Source: an uncultured Clostridia bacterium | GTDB taxonomy: Bacteria; Bacillota; Clostridia; TANB77; UBA1234 | Direction of reading: 5' to 3' | Assembly: GCA_934169745.1 (NCBI GenBank) | Contig: CAKPOE010000001.1 | Span: 186,001-250,000 of the forward strand | DNA: 64,000 nt | In this document: positions 56,309-64,000 of the stretch, one piece after another | Numbering within the stretch: the first letter of the stretch is position 1 | How the letters are laid out: the number at the start of each line of letters is the position of its first letter | The notes under the pieces: generated by a model | What the model was told of the DNA's origin: nothing | Databases searched by the model: none | Seen by the model: only the letters and a program-made list of their open reading frames with translations | Made by a program: the position numbers and the translations under genes

Positions 56309-56329
56309 ACAAACTCCTCCATATCGCGT

Positions 56330-56358
56330 ATTATAACACACTTTAGCAAGTTTTTCAA
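56330..56358 (-). promoter_or_regulatory. Promoter of the minus-strand radical SAM gene
   Basis: On the minus strand: TTGAAA (56358-56353, inside the 40-bp repeat), 17-nt spacer, TATAAT (56335-56330). Confidence 0.75.
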
Positions 56359-56375
56359 AAATAGTTGACATTTTT
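56336..56375. repeat. 40-bp direct repeat, left copy
   Basis: Identical over 40 bp to 60971-61010 (starts ACACACTTTAGCAAG, ends TTGACATTTTT). The two copies are 4635 bp apart and enclose the PRTase-NADAR-NDK-PHP-PHP cassette. It carries a minus-strand -35 box and a plus-strand TTGACA. Confidence 0.9.
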
Positions 56376-56450
56376 ACGGTGCTACACAGGTCTAAATATG
56401 TGTTAAAATTAGTCATTACAAGAAAAATATGTAAGAGTTTACAAAAAATG

Positions 56451-56479
56451 TTGACATGCTCGCAATGACATTGTATAAT
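56451..56479 (+). promoter_or_regulatory. SigmaA promoter of the cassette operon
   Basis: TTGACA (56451-56456), 17-nt spacer, TATAAT (56474-56479), 82 nt before the first start codon. Confidence 0.85.
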
Positions 56480-56561
56480 TACATATAGTTGAAGAAGCAT
56501 AGCCTAATTCTATTTGGAGTGGAAAAGACTTTTATGGTGGTTTTATAGTAAGGAGATAAAA

Positions 56562-57749
56562 ATGGAAAAATTAAATTTAAACGAATTTGATTTTATGGGA
56601 ATATTTTTATTGAGAGATGTTAATGGTATAGAAGATTTAGTAGAAAGAGTTGATCAAGATCTGTATTTGTCTAGAAATTATGACTATTACAAGCAAATGA
56701 CATATACTGAACACTCTGAAAAACGTGAAAATTTGAAAAAGCGACTCAATGGTAATTTTGATAAAAAGAATTTTGTTATCCTTGAAAACATGTTAAATTC
56801 ATCTGCAAAGGTTTTCTATAATGAATTTCAAAGAAAGATTGTATTACCTAATGAGGAAAACCATATGAAAGAAGCACAGGAATGTATGGAAGAGGATGTT
56901 CAAAATATTGTAAGATTTTTTAATGGAACTTCAATATGTGTTTCTAAAGAATCATTGCCAGTTGGTGAATTAAAAACGACGGATCGCGCAATTGAAATGG
57001 ATAATAAGGCTTTGCTATATATTTATACAAGAGTGCTGAATTTTTCAAGAAAGAGGCATATTTTAACTCCTGGCTTGGGCTCAGTATACATAGGACCATT
57101 TTTTAAAGCCATGCATAATGTTGATTATACTAATGTTTTATTAAGTTTATATATTGTTGACAATATAAAATGTACAGAATATCGAGAACGAAAATTAAAA
57201 GAAATTACGTCAAATGATTTATATTTACGAGCAAATGAACCGATTTTGATATTAGATGATAACATGGGAACTGGTGCGACAATGAAACTTTTGACTGAAA
57301 AAATTTTGTCTGATGGAGGGCAATCGGTGTGTGGCGCGATTCAGTATAATTGGCACAATTATCACAAGGTTGAAATAGGAGAAAAGCATATAGAAAGGTT
57401 TAATGTGGAAATGATTGATTTATTAACACCGTTTGATTATCCAGGACACAAATTGATAAAGCAATCTGTAATACAATTGAATAGATCGGGAAAAGATTAT
57501 ATCAATTATTTACAGTTGGTTGGGTATAGAAAAAGTGATATGAGTGACTTTCAGGTTTTGATTAAAAATGCTGAAGAAAACGCAAAAATGTGTGGCATAG
57601 ATTTGTATGGAAGTGGCTATTATGGTATAATACCAAAAAAGTCTTCTGTGATTTTGTGCAAAGCATTAAGAAATGAAATCAATAGGATAAGTCGACAAAA
57701 CAATGTAAAGAAACACAAAGATTTTGAAGAAGGGGAGGAAAGAGAATGA
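56562..57749 (+). CDS. Phosphoribosyltransferase-domain protein
   Basis: 395 residues from ATG 56562, 8 nt after AAGGAG. A PRPP-binding loop is clear (ILILDDNMGTGATMKLL, about 230-246: hydrophobic strand, two Asp, then GTGAT). The N-terminal 200 residues are helical and unrecognised; PGLGSVYIGPF may be a second phosphate loop. The family joins or splits a base and ribose-5-P. It overlaps the NADAR-like gene by 4 nt. A part in nucleotide or NAD-related chemistry is inferred. Confidence 0.75.
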   Translation: MEKLNLNEFDFMGIFLLRDVNGIEDLVERVDQDLYLSRNYDYYKQMTYTEHSEKRENLKKRLNGNFDKKNFVILENMLNSSAKVFYNEFQRKIVLPNEENHMKEAQECMEEDVQNIVRFFNGTSICVSKESLPVGELKTTDRAIEMDNKALLYIYTRVLNFSRKRHILTPGLGSVYIGPFFKAMHNVDYTNVLLSLYIVDNIKCTEYRERKLKEITSNDLYLRANEPILILDDNMGTGATMKLLTEKILSDGGQSVCGAIQYNWHNYHKVEIGEKHIERFNVEMIDLLTPFDYPGHKLIKQSVIQLNRSGKDYINYLQLVGYRKSDMSDFQVLIKNAEENAKMCGIDLYGSGYYGIIPKKSSVILCKALRNEINRISRQNNVKKHKDFEEGEERE

Positions 57750-58369
57750 ATTTAACAATAAAAAAAGAACTGGAAGAATACAAAAAATTTAAAGAAAATT
57801 TTATATTTGTACAAAAGGAAATTGTGCAGAAAGGTGAAGATTTGTATTGTGATGATGCTTTGGTATTATTGCATAATGCGGAAAAACCAGAGGGTAGTTC
57901 GGAAAAATGGATTAATGTTGGATATAAGCTAAAAGGTGCATTTTCTAAAGTGCTTTCCAACTTATTTCCATATGAATTCTGCTTTAGAGGAAAAAAACTT
58001 AATAGTATAGAATCTTTTTTTCAAGGAATTAAATTTAGAGATATTAACATGCAAGATTATGTTTTAAAATATAGTGGATTAGACTCAAATAATATTAAAA
58101 TTGCAAGTGATTTTGATTGGAAAAAAGAAGGAATTATTTATTGGCAAGGAACGGCAATAAAGCGAAACAGCAAGGAATATGAAGATTTAATTGATGAGTT
58201 GTATATATCAGCAATTCAGAATCCATTGTATCGAAACGCACTAAAAAATTGTGACAAAGATATTATTCACTCGATTGGAGAAACAGAAAAGTCGGAAACT
58301 GTTTTTACAAGGTATGAATTTGAGCATCAACTAAATTGTTTAAAGTCTTTTATACAAAAGAAAGATTAA
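57746..58369 (+). CDS. NADAR-like (YbiA/DUF1768) protein
   Basis: 207 residues. The central part has SIESFFQGIKFRD, IYWQGTAIKR and a C-terminal Asn region, resembling NADAR proteins with S-E-x-x-x-Q-x-x-K where NADAR has SVEHYFQAQKF. NADAR enzymes act on NAD or ADP-ribose derivatives; some remove ADP-ribose from nucleic acid or protein. The ATGA overlap couples it to the PRTase gene. The ETEKSETVFTRYEF segment is not the standard end, so this may be a divergent subfamily. Confidence 0.65.
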   Translation: MNLTIKKELEEYKKFKENFIFVQKEIVQKGEDLYCDDALVLLHNAEKPEGSSEKWINVGYKLKGAFSKVLSNLFPYEFCFRGKKLNSIESFFQGIKFRDINMQDYVLKYSGLDSNNIKIASDFDWKKEGIIYWQGTAIKRNSKEYEDLIDELYISAIQNPLYRNALKNCDKDIIHSIGETEKSETVFTRYEFEHQLNCLKSFIQKKD

Positions 58370-58434
58370 AAATTTTCTCCTACTTTTATACATATGATGA
58401 AGTTAAATATGAATAAAATCTTGGAGGTAAAATA

Positions 58435-59091
58435 ATGAGAAAAAAAGAATATGGAACATTTATATTAAAGCCGGATATATTTGAACCAGAAAACTTGGAA
58501 GAACTGGCTAAGTTGCTGAAAGTATACGATTTGCCAGTAAAAGGAACTTTTATTATTGATAATTATTATGAATTTAGTCTTTCTTATAGAAAATATGATT
58601 TAAAGATACGATATGGAGACAATAGGCAAGAATACGAGAGAAATCTAAAAAGAAATATGGTTGCGATAAACGCATATAATATGGAGTATAAAGGACCTGC
58701 AAATCGAGGCGTTATACTGTTTGTGTGTAATCAATTCGAAAATGATGATATATTTTATGACAATATGTTTAAATTAAAAACAGAACTGAGAGATAGAATC
58801 GAAAAGAGGCGAGGGTATGTTACATTCCTTTATATGGGACAAGACCCATGGTTTACTTTTAGAGATAAAAAAGAACGACTTTCTCAATTGAGAACGCATG
58901 AAAATAAAACTGTTGATATAGCTTTTATAAATGCAATACATCTAGAAGATAGAGATTTGTTTGAAATGGATGCTTGTAGTAAATTTGTGTATGAAAGTGG
59001 AATAATGAGTAGGGAAAATGTTATTTATTTAGAACAGTTAAAGGATAATTATGTACTTCGATTACCTAGTTTTAGTGAGAAGGAGGTTTAA
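58435..59091 (+). CDS. Protein with nucleoside-diphosphate-kinase-like N-terminus
   Basis: 218 residues. YGTFILKPDIFEPENLEELA resembles the first strand and helix of NDK (T-x-I-x-KPD). No conserved NxxH-type active-site His was found, so kinase activity is doubtful. The remainder (ANRGVILFVCNQFENDD, DIAFINAIHLED) is not recognised. TTGGAGGT precedes the ATG. It lies 2 nt before a PHP phosphoesterase gene and 65 nt after the NADAR-like gene. Confidence 0.5.
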   Translation: MRKKEYGTFILKPDIFEPENLEELAKLLKVYDLPVKGTFIIDNYYEFSLSYRKYDLKIRYGDNRQEYERNLKRNMVAINAYNMEYKGPANRGVILFVCNQFENDDIFYDNMFKLKTELRDRIEKRRGYVTFLYMGQDPWFTFRDKKERLSQLRTHENKTVDIAFINAIHLEDRDLFEMDACSKFVYESGIMSRENVIYLEQLKDNYVLRLPSFSEKEV

Positions 59092-59093
59092 AC

Positions 59094-59963
59094 ATGTATG
59101 ATTTTCATATTCACTCAAGTTGGTCTGATGGAGTTTTGAGTGAAGTAGAAATACTAGAAAAAATAAAGGAGAAAAACATCAAGTATTTTTCGCTTACAGA
59201 TCATGATAATATTGAAGGATCGAAAAGAATTTTGGGTTACAAAGATTTTTTAAATAAATATGGAATACAATTTATAATTGGTGTTGAATTGACGTCGAAT
59301 TACAAGAATAGGAGAACCCATTTATTAGCATATGGCTTTGATAAAGATAGCGTGTTCATGCAAGATTTGTTGGAAAAACTAAAAGAAAAAAGTTGGGAAC
59401 ATACTTTGTATAGAATGGAGTATTTAAAAAATAATTTTGACATTACATTGAGTGATTCTTCTTATGAATATATGAAGGGAAAAGCTATTATAAAAAAACC
59501 AATAATAGCAGAATGTATGAAGAATGAAGGGCTTGTTGCATCAAAAGGAGAAGCCATTAGAGAATATATAAACAAAGTACCAGAAAAGGATTTCTCTGTT
59601 ACACCAAAAGAAATTGCTGAAAGCGTACATAAAGCAGGTGGAAAAGTTTTTTTGGCACATCCATTTGGCGAAGCTTGCGATGAAATATTTGAAAATGATG
59701 AATTTGAAAAATACATTGATGGTTTGATAAAAGAAGGTATTGATGGAATGGAGTGTTATTATTCTGCATATAACAATGCTCAAATAGATTACCTGCTAAG
59801 TATTGCAAAAGAAAGAAGTATTTTGATATCAGGTGGAAGCGATTATCACGGGACAAAATACAGAATTGGAGAAATAGGAAAAATTACTTTGGAAGATTAT
59901 GAATTAGAAAAAAGCGATTTGACAATATTGAATTTGTTTAAAAATAATAAGGGGTTAATGTAA
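59094..59963 (+). CDS. PHP-domain phosphoesterase (YciV/TrpH-like), first copy
   Basis: 289 residues. The PHP metal motifs are visible: DFHIHSSWSDG (I), SLTDHDN (II), GVEL (III) and FLAHPFGEA, with GSDYHG at the C-terminus. Family members hydrolyse 3',5'-bisphosphonucleotides or trim RNA 5' ends. GAAGGAGG precedes the ATG, 2 nt after the NDK-like gene. It is closely related to the convergent copy at 60030, from MYDFHxHS through THLLAYGFD. Confidence 0.9.
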   Translation: MYDFHIHSSWSDGVLSEVEILEKIKEKNIKYFSLTDHDNIEGSKRILGYKDFLNKYGIQFIIGVELTSNYKNRRTHLLAYGFDKDSVFMQDLLEKLKEKSWEHTLYRMEYLKNNFDITLSDSSYEYMKGKAIIKKPIIAECMKNEGLVASKGEAIREYINKVPEKDFSVTPKEIAESVHKAGGKVFLAHPFGEACDEIFENDEFEKYIDGLIKEGIDGMECYYSAYNNAQIDYLLSIAKERSILISGGSDYHGTKYRIGEIGKITLEDYELEKSDLTILNLFKNNKGLM

Positions 59964-59992
59964 ATATACAAAAAAATTTGATGAGAAGCAAA

Positions 59993-60032
59993 ATATGGCA
60001 CTAGTTTTTTATAACTGGTGCCATATTTTTTA
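59993..60032. terminator. Bidirectional terminator between the two PHP genes
   Basis: AAATATGGCACtAGTT / AACTgGTGCCATATTTT hairpin, with T runs on both strands, overlapping the stop of the minus-strand gene. Confidence 0.85.
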
Positions 60033-60881
60033 AAAGATTGATAAAATAGAAAGCTGACTTGAATCTATGGGTGTATGATCCAAAGATGTTTGACCAATAG
60101 TGCCATATTTGTTTGGATTGCCGTGGCAATCACTACCAGCTGAAATGAGTAAATTATATTTTTTTGCCAAATTTAATAAAAATCTAATTTTCTTGTTATC
60201 ATAGGCGGAATAATAGCATTCCATACCATCAATACCAAGTTTCACTAAAGAATATATGTATGGTTCTATAGTTGAAATATTAAATATTTCATCACTGCTT
60301 TCACCAAAAGGATGTGCAAGAAAAACTTTTCCTTTAGCAGCGTGCACTAGATTTATTGCTGTTTTTGAATCAAGATAAAAATTTTCTTTAGGAATTTTAT
60401 TTATATACTCTTTAATTGCTTCGCCTTTTGATGTAACAAAACCCTCATTTTTCATGCATTCAGCAATGTTTGGCTTTGTTACACTGTCCCTGCCTTTTAA
60501 ATATTCTATAGATTCATTACTTAAAGAAATGTTAAAGATTTCTTTAAGCTTTTGAATTCTATATAAAGACTCATTCCATTTGTTTGCCTTTAACATCTTT
60601 AAAAGAGTAATCATATTTTTATTTTCATAGTCAAAACCGTATGCTAATAGGTGCGTTTTAAAGCCGTCCATTGAAGTACTGAGTTCAGCACCAATGATAA
60701 ATTTGATTTTATTTTTCGTTAAAAAATTCTGATACTTGGTTAGGATTTCTTTGGAGCCAGTTATTGTATCATGGTCAGTTAGAGAAAAATATTTTACATT
60801 ATTTTGTACAACCTTTTCTAACAGTTCATTGATGTCATAAGCACCATCAGAATATTTTGAATGCATATGAAAATCATACAT
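60030..60881 (-). CDS. PHP-domain phosphoesterase (YciV/TrpH-like), second copy
   Basis: 283 residues from the ATG at 60881 with GGAGGTG just before. Same motifs as its partner: DFHMHSKYSDG, SLTDHDT, GAELS, FLAHPFGES and GSDCHGN. Roughly half of residues match the first copy by eye. Facing tail to tail with the first copy, it looks like an inverted duplication that diverged. It is the last cassette gene before the right direct repeat. Confidence 0.9.
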   Translation of the reverse strand: MYDFHMHSKYSDGAYDINELLEKVVQNNVKYFSLTDHDTITGSKEILTKYQNFLTKNKIKFIIGAELSTSMDGFKTHLLAYGFDYENKNMITLLKMLKANKWNESLYRIQKLKEIFNISLSNESIEYLKGRDSVTKPNIAECMKNEGFVTSKGEAIKEYINKIPKENFYLDSKTAINLVHAAKGKVFLAHPFGESSDEIFNISTIEPYIYSLVKLGIDGMECYYSAYDNKKIRFLLNLAKKYNLLISAGSDCHGNPNKYGTIGQTSLDHTPIDSSQLSILSIF

Positions 60882-60970
60882 TGATTTACACCTCCGTATG
60901 ACTCTTATTTTAATACATAAAGAGATTTGTGTCAAATTATTAGGATGTTGCCTGTTGTTATATTTGTACG

Positions 60971-61010
60971 ACACACTTTAGCAAGTTTTTCAAAAATAGT
61001 TGACATTTTT
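60971..61010. repeat. 40-bp direct repeat, right copy
   Basis: Identical to 56336-56375. Its TTGACA (61000-61005) is the -35 box of the valS T-box promoter. On the minus strand TTGCTA, 16 nt, TATAAC could serve the PHP gene. Confidence 0.9.
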
Positions 61011-61029
61011 TGGACTTTGGTAGTATAAT
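61000..61029 (+). promoter_or_regulatory. SigmaA promoter of the valS T-box leader
   Basis: TTGACA (61000-61005), 18-nt spacer, TATAAT (61024-61029). Confidence 0.85.
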
Positions 61030-61035
61030 AGACAC

Positions 61036-61278
61036 ATATTGTAAAGACGTTGAGCAAGAGGAGTAGATTTTTGAGGCTTGATAGAGAGGAAAAGTCGTTG
61101 GCTGAAAGCTTTTCTTAAGTTAGAAAATTGAACGTAGCTTGTGAGTCTCAATACTGAACTAAGAGTAAGTGTTGACGTATGCATGCGTTAAATGTGCTAA
61201 GGCAATGATTTTAAATCATTGTAAATTAAGGTGGTACCACGACAGACTCGTCCTTTGGATTGATGTCTGTCTTTTTTA
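61036..61278 (+). promoter_or_regulatory. T-box riboswitch, valine specific
   Basis: The T-box motif AAGGTGGTACCACG (61228-61241) binds the tRNA acceptor end. Upstream, GAGGAGTAG and AGAGAGG...GGCTGAAAGC are Stem I landmarks, and GAACGTAGC (specifier GTA at 61134-61136) codes valine. The terminator ACAGAC / GTCTGT with T6 lies at 61242-61277; the T-box sequence would form the antiterminator. Uncharged tRNA-Val should allow valS expression. Confidence 0.92.
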
Positions 61279-61298
61279 TACGACAAGGAAGTGATGGG

Positions 61299-61475
61299 AT
61301 GTTTTTGAAAATATTAGGTGCGGTGATGGCACTCGTCGGACTTATCTTTGTTTTTGACGCAAGAAGAATTATTAAAAAGAGTTTTCCAACTGCAGAAGAG
61401 AATAATACAGTTTTAGGCTGTAAAATATTTGGAGCATTAGTGGCAACTATTGGTGGAATTTTGATGATAATATAG
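61299..61475 (+). CDS. Small two-helix membrane protein
   Basis: 58 residues from ATG 61299, after AAGGAAGTG. Two hydrophobic helices (LKILGAVMALVGLIFVF, IFGALVATIGGILMII) around a short polar loop DARRIIKKSFPTAEENN. Not recognised. It sits between the T-box terminator and valS, so it should respond to valine starvation with valS. Confidence 0.65.
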   Translation: MFLKILGAVMALVGLIFVFDARRIIKKSFPTAEENNTVLGCKIFGALVATIGGILMII

Positions 61476-61493
61476 AAGGGGAGATGTATATAA

Positions 61494-64000
61494 ATGAACT
61501 TATTAGCAAAAAATTATGAACCTAAAGATTTTGAGGACAGAATTTATAAGAATTGGTGTGAAAAAAGATATTTTGAGGCTAATCCAAGAAGCGAAAAGCC
61601 TAAATTTAGTATTGTTATGCCACCACCAAACATAACTGGCGTACTTCACATGGGACATGGAATGGATAACACATTACAGGATATAATCGTTAGATATAAG
61701 AGAATGCAGGGGTTTGAAACATTATGGGTTCCTGGAATAGATCACGCAAGTATCGCAACAGAGGCAAAGATTGTTGAACAGATGAAAAAAGAAGGCATTA
61801 CTAAAGAGCAGATTGGTAGAGAAGAGTTCTTGAAACGTGCTTGGGCTTGGAAAGAAAAGTATGGAAATACAATATTAACCCAGCTTAGAAAAATGGGTGT
61901 TTCATGTGATTGGTCTAGAGTTAGTTTCACAATGGATGAGAATTTGACAAGGGCTGTAAAGAAGGTATTTGTTGACCTATATAATAAAGGACTAATATAT
62001 AAAGGCGAAAGAATGATTAACTGGTGTCCAACTTGTAAGACTTCTATTTCTGATGCAGAAGTTGAATACGAGGAAGAAGCTGGACATTTGTGGCATATAA
62101 GATATGTAACTCCAGATGGAAAAGATGAGATAATAGTTGCTACAACAAGACCTGAGACAATGCTTGGAGATACAGCTATTGCAGTACATCCAGATGATGA
62201 AAGATATACACATTTAGTTGGAAAAACAGTAATACTTCCAATTATGAATAAAGAAATTCCTGTAGTTGCAGACACATATGTTGAAAAAGATTTTGGTACA
62301 GGTGCTGTTAAAATTACACCAGCACATGATCCTAATGACTTCGAGGTAGGACTAAGACATAATTTAGAAGTTATAAAAGTATTTACTGAAGATGGAAAGA
62401 TGAATAGTTTGGTACCTAAGTATGAGGGTATGGATAGATTTGAGGCAAGAAAAGCTATAGTAGAAGATTTGGAAAAACTAGGCGTTCTTGTAAAAACGGA
62501 AAACTATACTCACAATGTAGGAAAATGTTATCGCTGTCATCAAACAGTAGAACCAGCCGTTTCTAAGCAATGGTTTGTAAAAATGGAGCCATTGGCTAAA
62601 CCAGCAAATGAAGCAGTAAGAAATGGTGAAACAAAATTTGTTCCTGAGAGATTCGATAAGATATATTTCTCTTGGATGGATAACGTAAAAGATTGGTGTA
62701 TTTCTAGACAGCTTTGGTGGGGACACAGGATTCCTGCATATTATTGTGATGCTTGTGGAGATGTAATTGTTAGTGAACGCGATGAGACAACGTGCCCAAA
62801 ATGTGGAGGAGCCTTACGACAAGATCCAGACACTTTAGATACTTGGTTTAGTTCTGCATTGTGGCCATTTGCAACATTGGGTTGGCCGAATGAAACTGAA
62901 GAACTTAAAAAGTTTTTCCCAACAGATGTTTTGGTAACAGGTTATGATATTATATTTTTCTGGGTTGCAAGAATGATATTCTCAAGTATAGAGAATATGG
63001 GAGAAGTACCATTTAAAGATGTATTAATTCATGGGCTAGTAAGAGATGCACAGGGAAGAAAAATGTCAAAATCATTGGGAAATGGTGTAGATCCATTAGA
63101 AGTAATAGATAAATATGGTGCGGATTCTTTCAGATTTGCATTGGTACATGGAACATCTGCAGGAAATGATATGCGTTATTCCGATGAAAAAATAGAAGCA
63201 GGAAGAAACTTTGCAAACAAACTTTGGAATGCTTCAAGATTTGTACTTATGAATTTAGGCGAGGAGAAACTTGAAGATGTTAAACCAGAGTATACAATCG
63301 AAGACAAATGGATTATTTCAAAAGCTAACAAAGCAATTAAAGAAGTGACAGAGGCGATGGACAAATATGATTTCGGAATTGCACTTCAAAAAATAATGGA
63401 ATTTACAAGAGATGAATTTTGTGATTGGTATATAGAAATGGTAAAACCAAGATTGTATGATATGACGAATGAAACAAGACCAACAGCGTTAATTGTATTA
63501 AATGGAATATTAACAGTTGCTTTGAGATTGTTACATCCATTTATGCCATTTATAACAGAAGAAATATATACAAAATTAATTACTGAGTCTGAGAGCATAA
63601 TGATTGCAGAGTGGCCTAAATACACGGAATTGGCTAACTTTGAATTAGAAGAAAATGAAATCGAAACAGTAAAAGAAATAATCAAGGGTGTAAGAAATTT
63701 AAGAGTAAATATGAATGTTGCACCATCGAAAAAGGCAAGTATGATTTTTGTTACTGAAAAGAAGGATGTAATTGAGGCAGGAAGAAGCTTCATAGAGAAA
63801 TTGGCCGGAGCAGAAAATATTACAATTCAAGATAATAAAAATGGAATACCAGAAAATGCGGTATCTCTTGCTGTGCCAGGTATAGAAATATACATACCAT
63901 TTAATGAATTAGTTGATATTGGTGCTGAACTAGAAAGATTAGAAAAAGAAAAACTAACATACGAAAATGAGATTAAGAGAGTAGAAAAAATGTTATCAAA
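61494..64000 (+). CDS. valS: Valyl-tRNA synthetase (cut by the window end)
   Basis: 835 residues visible, open at the right edge; the family is about 880. MPPPNITGVLHMGHG gives the HIGH motif, DWCISRQLWWGHRIPAYYC the editing/catalytic link, CDACG and CPKCG a zinc site, and GRKMSKSLGNGVDP the KMSKS loop. The C-terminal coiled coil begins near LERLEKEKLTYENEIKRVE at the edge. AGAAGGGGAG precedes the ATG. Controlled by the T-box leader above. Confidence 0.95.
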   Translation, partial: MNLLAKNYEPKDFEDRIYKNWCEKRYFEANPRSEKPKFSIVMPPPNITGVLHMGHGMDNTLQDIIVRYKRMQGFETLWVPGIDHASIATEAKIVEQMKKEGITKEQIGREEFLKRAWAWKEKYGNTILTQLRKMGVSCDWSRVSFTMDENLTRAVKKVFVDLYNKGLIYKGERMINWCPTCKTSISDAEVEYEEEAGHLWHIRYVTPDGKDEIIVATTRPETMLGDTAIAVHPDDERYTHLVGKTVILPIMNKEIPVVADTYVEKDFGTGAVKITPAHDPNDFEVGLRHNLEVIKVFTEDGKMNSLVPKYEGMDRFEARKAIVEDLEKLGVLVKTENYTHNVGKCYRCHQTVEPAVSKQWFVKMEPLAKPANEAVRNGETKFVPERFDKIYFSWMDNVKDWCISRQLWWGHRIPAYYCDACGDVIVSERDETTCPKCGGALRQDPDTLDTWFSSALWPFATLGWPNETEELKKFFPTDVLVTGYDIIFFWVARMIFSSIENMGEVPFKDVLIHGLVRDAQGRKMSKSLGNGVDPLEVIDKYGADSFRFALVHGTSAGNDMRYSDEKIEAGRNFANKLWNASRFVLMNLGEEKLEDVKPEYTIEDKWIISKANKAIKEVTEAMDKYDFGIALQKIMEFTRDEFCDWYIEMVKPRLYDMTNETRPTALIVLNGILTVALRLLHPFMPFITEEIYTKLITESESIMIAEWPKYTELANFELEENEIETVKEIIKGVRNLRVNMNVAPSKKASMIFVTEKKDVIEAGRSFIEKLAGAENITIQDNKNGIPENAVSLAVPGIEIYIPFNELVDIGAELERLEKEKLTYENEIKRVEKMLS

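Noticed and set aside
1..64000. Insertion sequences, prophage or integrase genes
   Set aside because: No transposase, integrase or phage structural gene is visible; the only mobility signs are the 40-bp repeats and the foreign-looking gene at 29016.

Overview
This is a low-GC (roughly 30-33% by eye) chromosomal window from an endospore-forming, single-membrane Firmicute, most likely an uncultured member of the Clostridia. The reasons are a complete spoIIIAA-AH operon, sleB, a T-box leader on valS, zinc-type rpmG, sepF/divIVA, AT-biased codons and strong sigmaA promoters. No species can be named from the sequence alone.

Layout. 1-3061: the end of an operon holding a MetRS-like C-terminus (cut by the window edge), a radical SAM enzyme, a methyltransferase, an MccF-like S66 peptidase and a tRNA-Met-like gene that lacks the G18G19/T-psi-C tertiary contacts. 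Housekeeping metG follows at once. 4929-9482: a glycosyltransferase, then rpmG-secE-nusG-rplK-rplA-L10 leader-rplJ-rplL. 9602-21044: mutS, a TIM-barrel protein, mutL, miaA, an HlyD-like adaptor, sepF, divIVA, a cyclophilin lipoprotein, ruvA, rarA. 21105-23945: two half-TSUP transporters, a YtxH-like peptide, a ~530-nt structured RNA called here as OLE RNA, oapA and sleB. 24085-28947: spoIIIAA-AH. 29016-29522: a GC-richer foreign-looking gene, followed by hairpin repeats. 29893-38092: rpsB-tsf, then pyrH-frr-uppS-cdsA-rseP-prfB. 38107-45574: a minus-strand small RNA (possibly 6S), tRNA-Trp, an S1-domain protein, rho, efp, a zinc-ribbon protein, and the minus-strand glmS/hexapeptide/glmM cluster. 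45777-55541: mfd, a PrsA-like foldase, a SpoU methylase, lspA, rluD, glgA and an RsuA-family synthase. 55538-61010: a radical SAM gene and a 4.6-kb cassette (PRTase, NADAR-like, NDK-like, two PHP phosphoesterases) bounded by 40-bp perfect direct repeats. 61000-64000: T-box leader and valS.

Most striking signals. (1) glmS, spoIIIAA and spoIIIAG are each split by a +1 frame change, and in all three the change falls exactly at an in-frame CGG codon followed by WAA. Elsewhere I found no in-frame CGG except four in the foreign-looking gene at 29016. This looks like systematic +1 frameshifting at an undecoded or rare CGG codon. (2) The tRNA-Met-like gene has the GTGC T-loop and GG-less D-loop known from staphylococcal non-proteogenic tRNA-Gly, and sits in an operon with a MetRS-like gene and an MccF-like immunity peptidase, suggesting a tRNA-dependent non-ribosomal pathway. 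(3) The repeat-bounded nucleotide/ADP-ribose cassette next to valS. (4) OLE RNA with oapA. All frame, motif and repeat statements come from manual reading; function calls rest on family recognition without searches.
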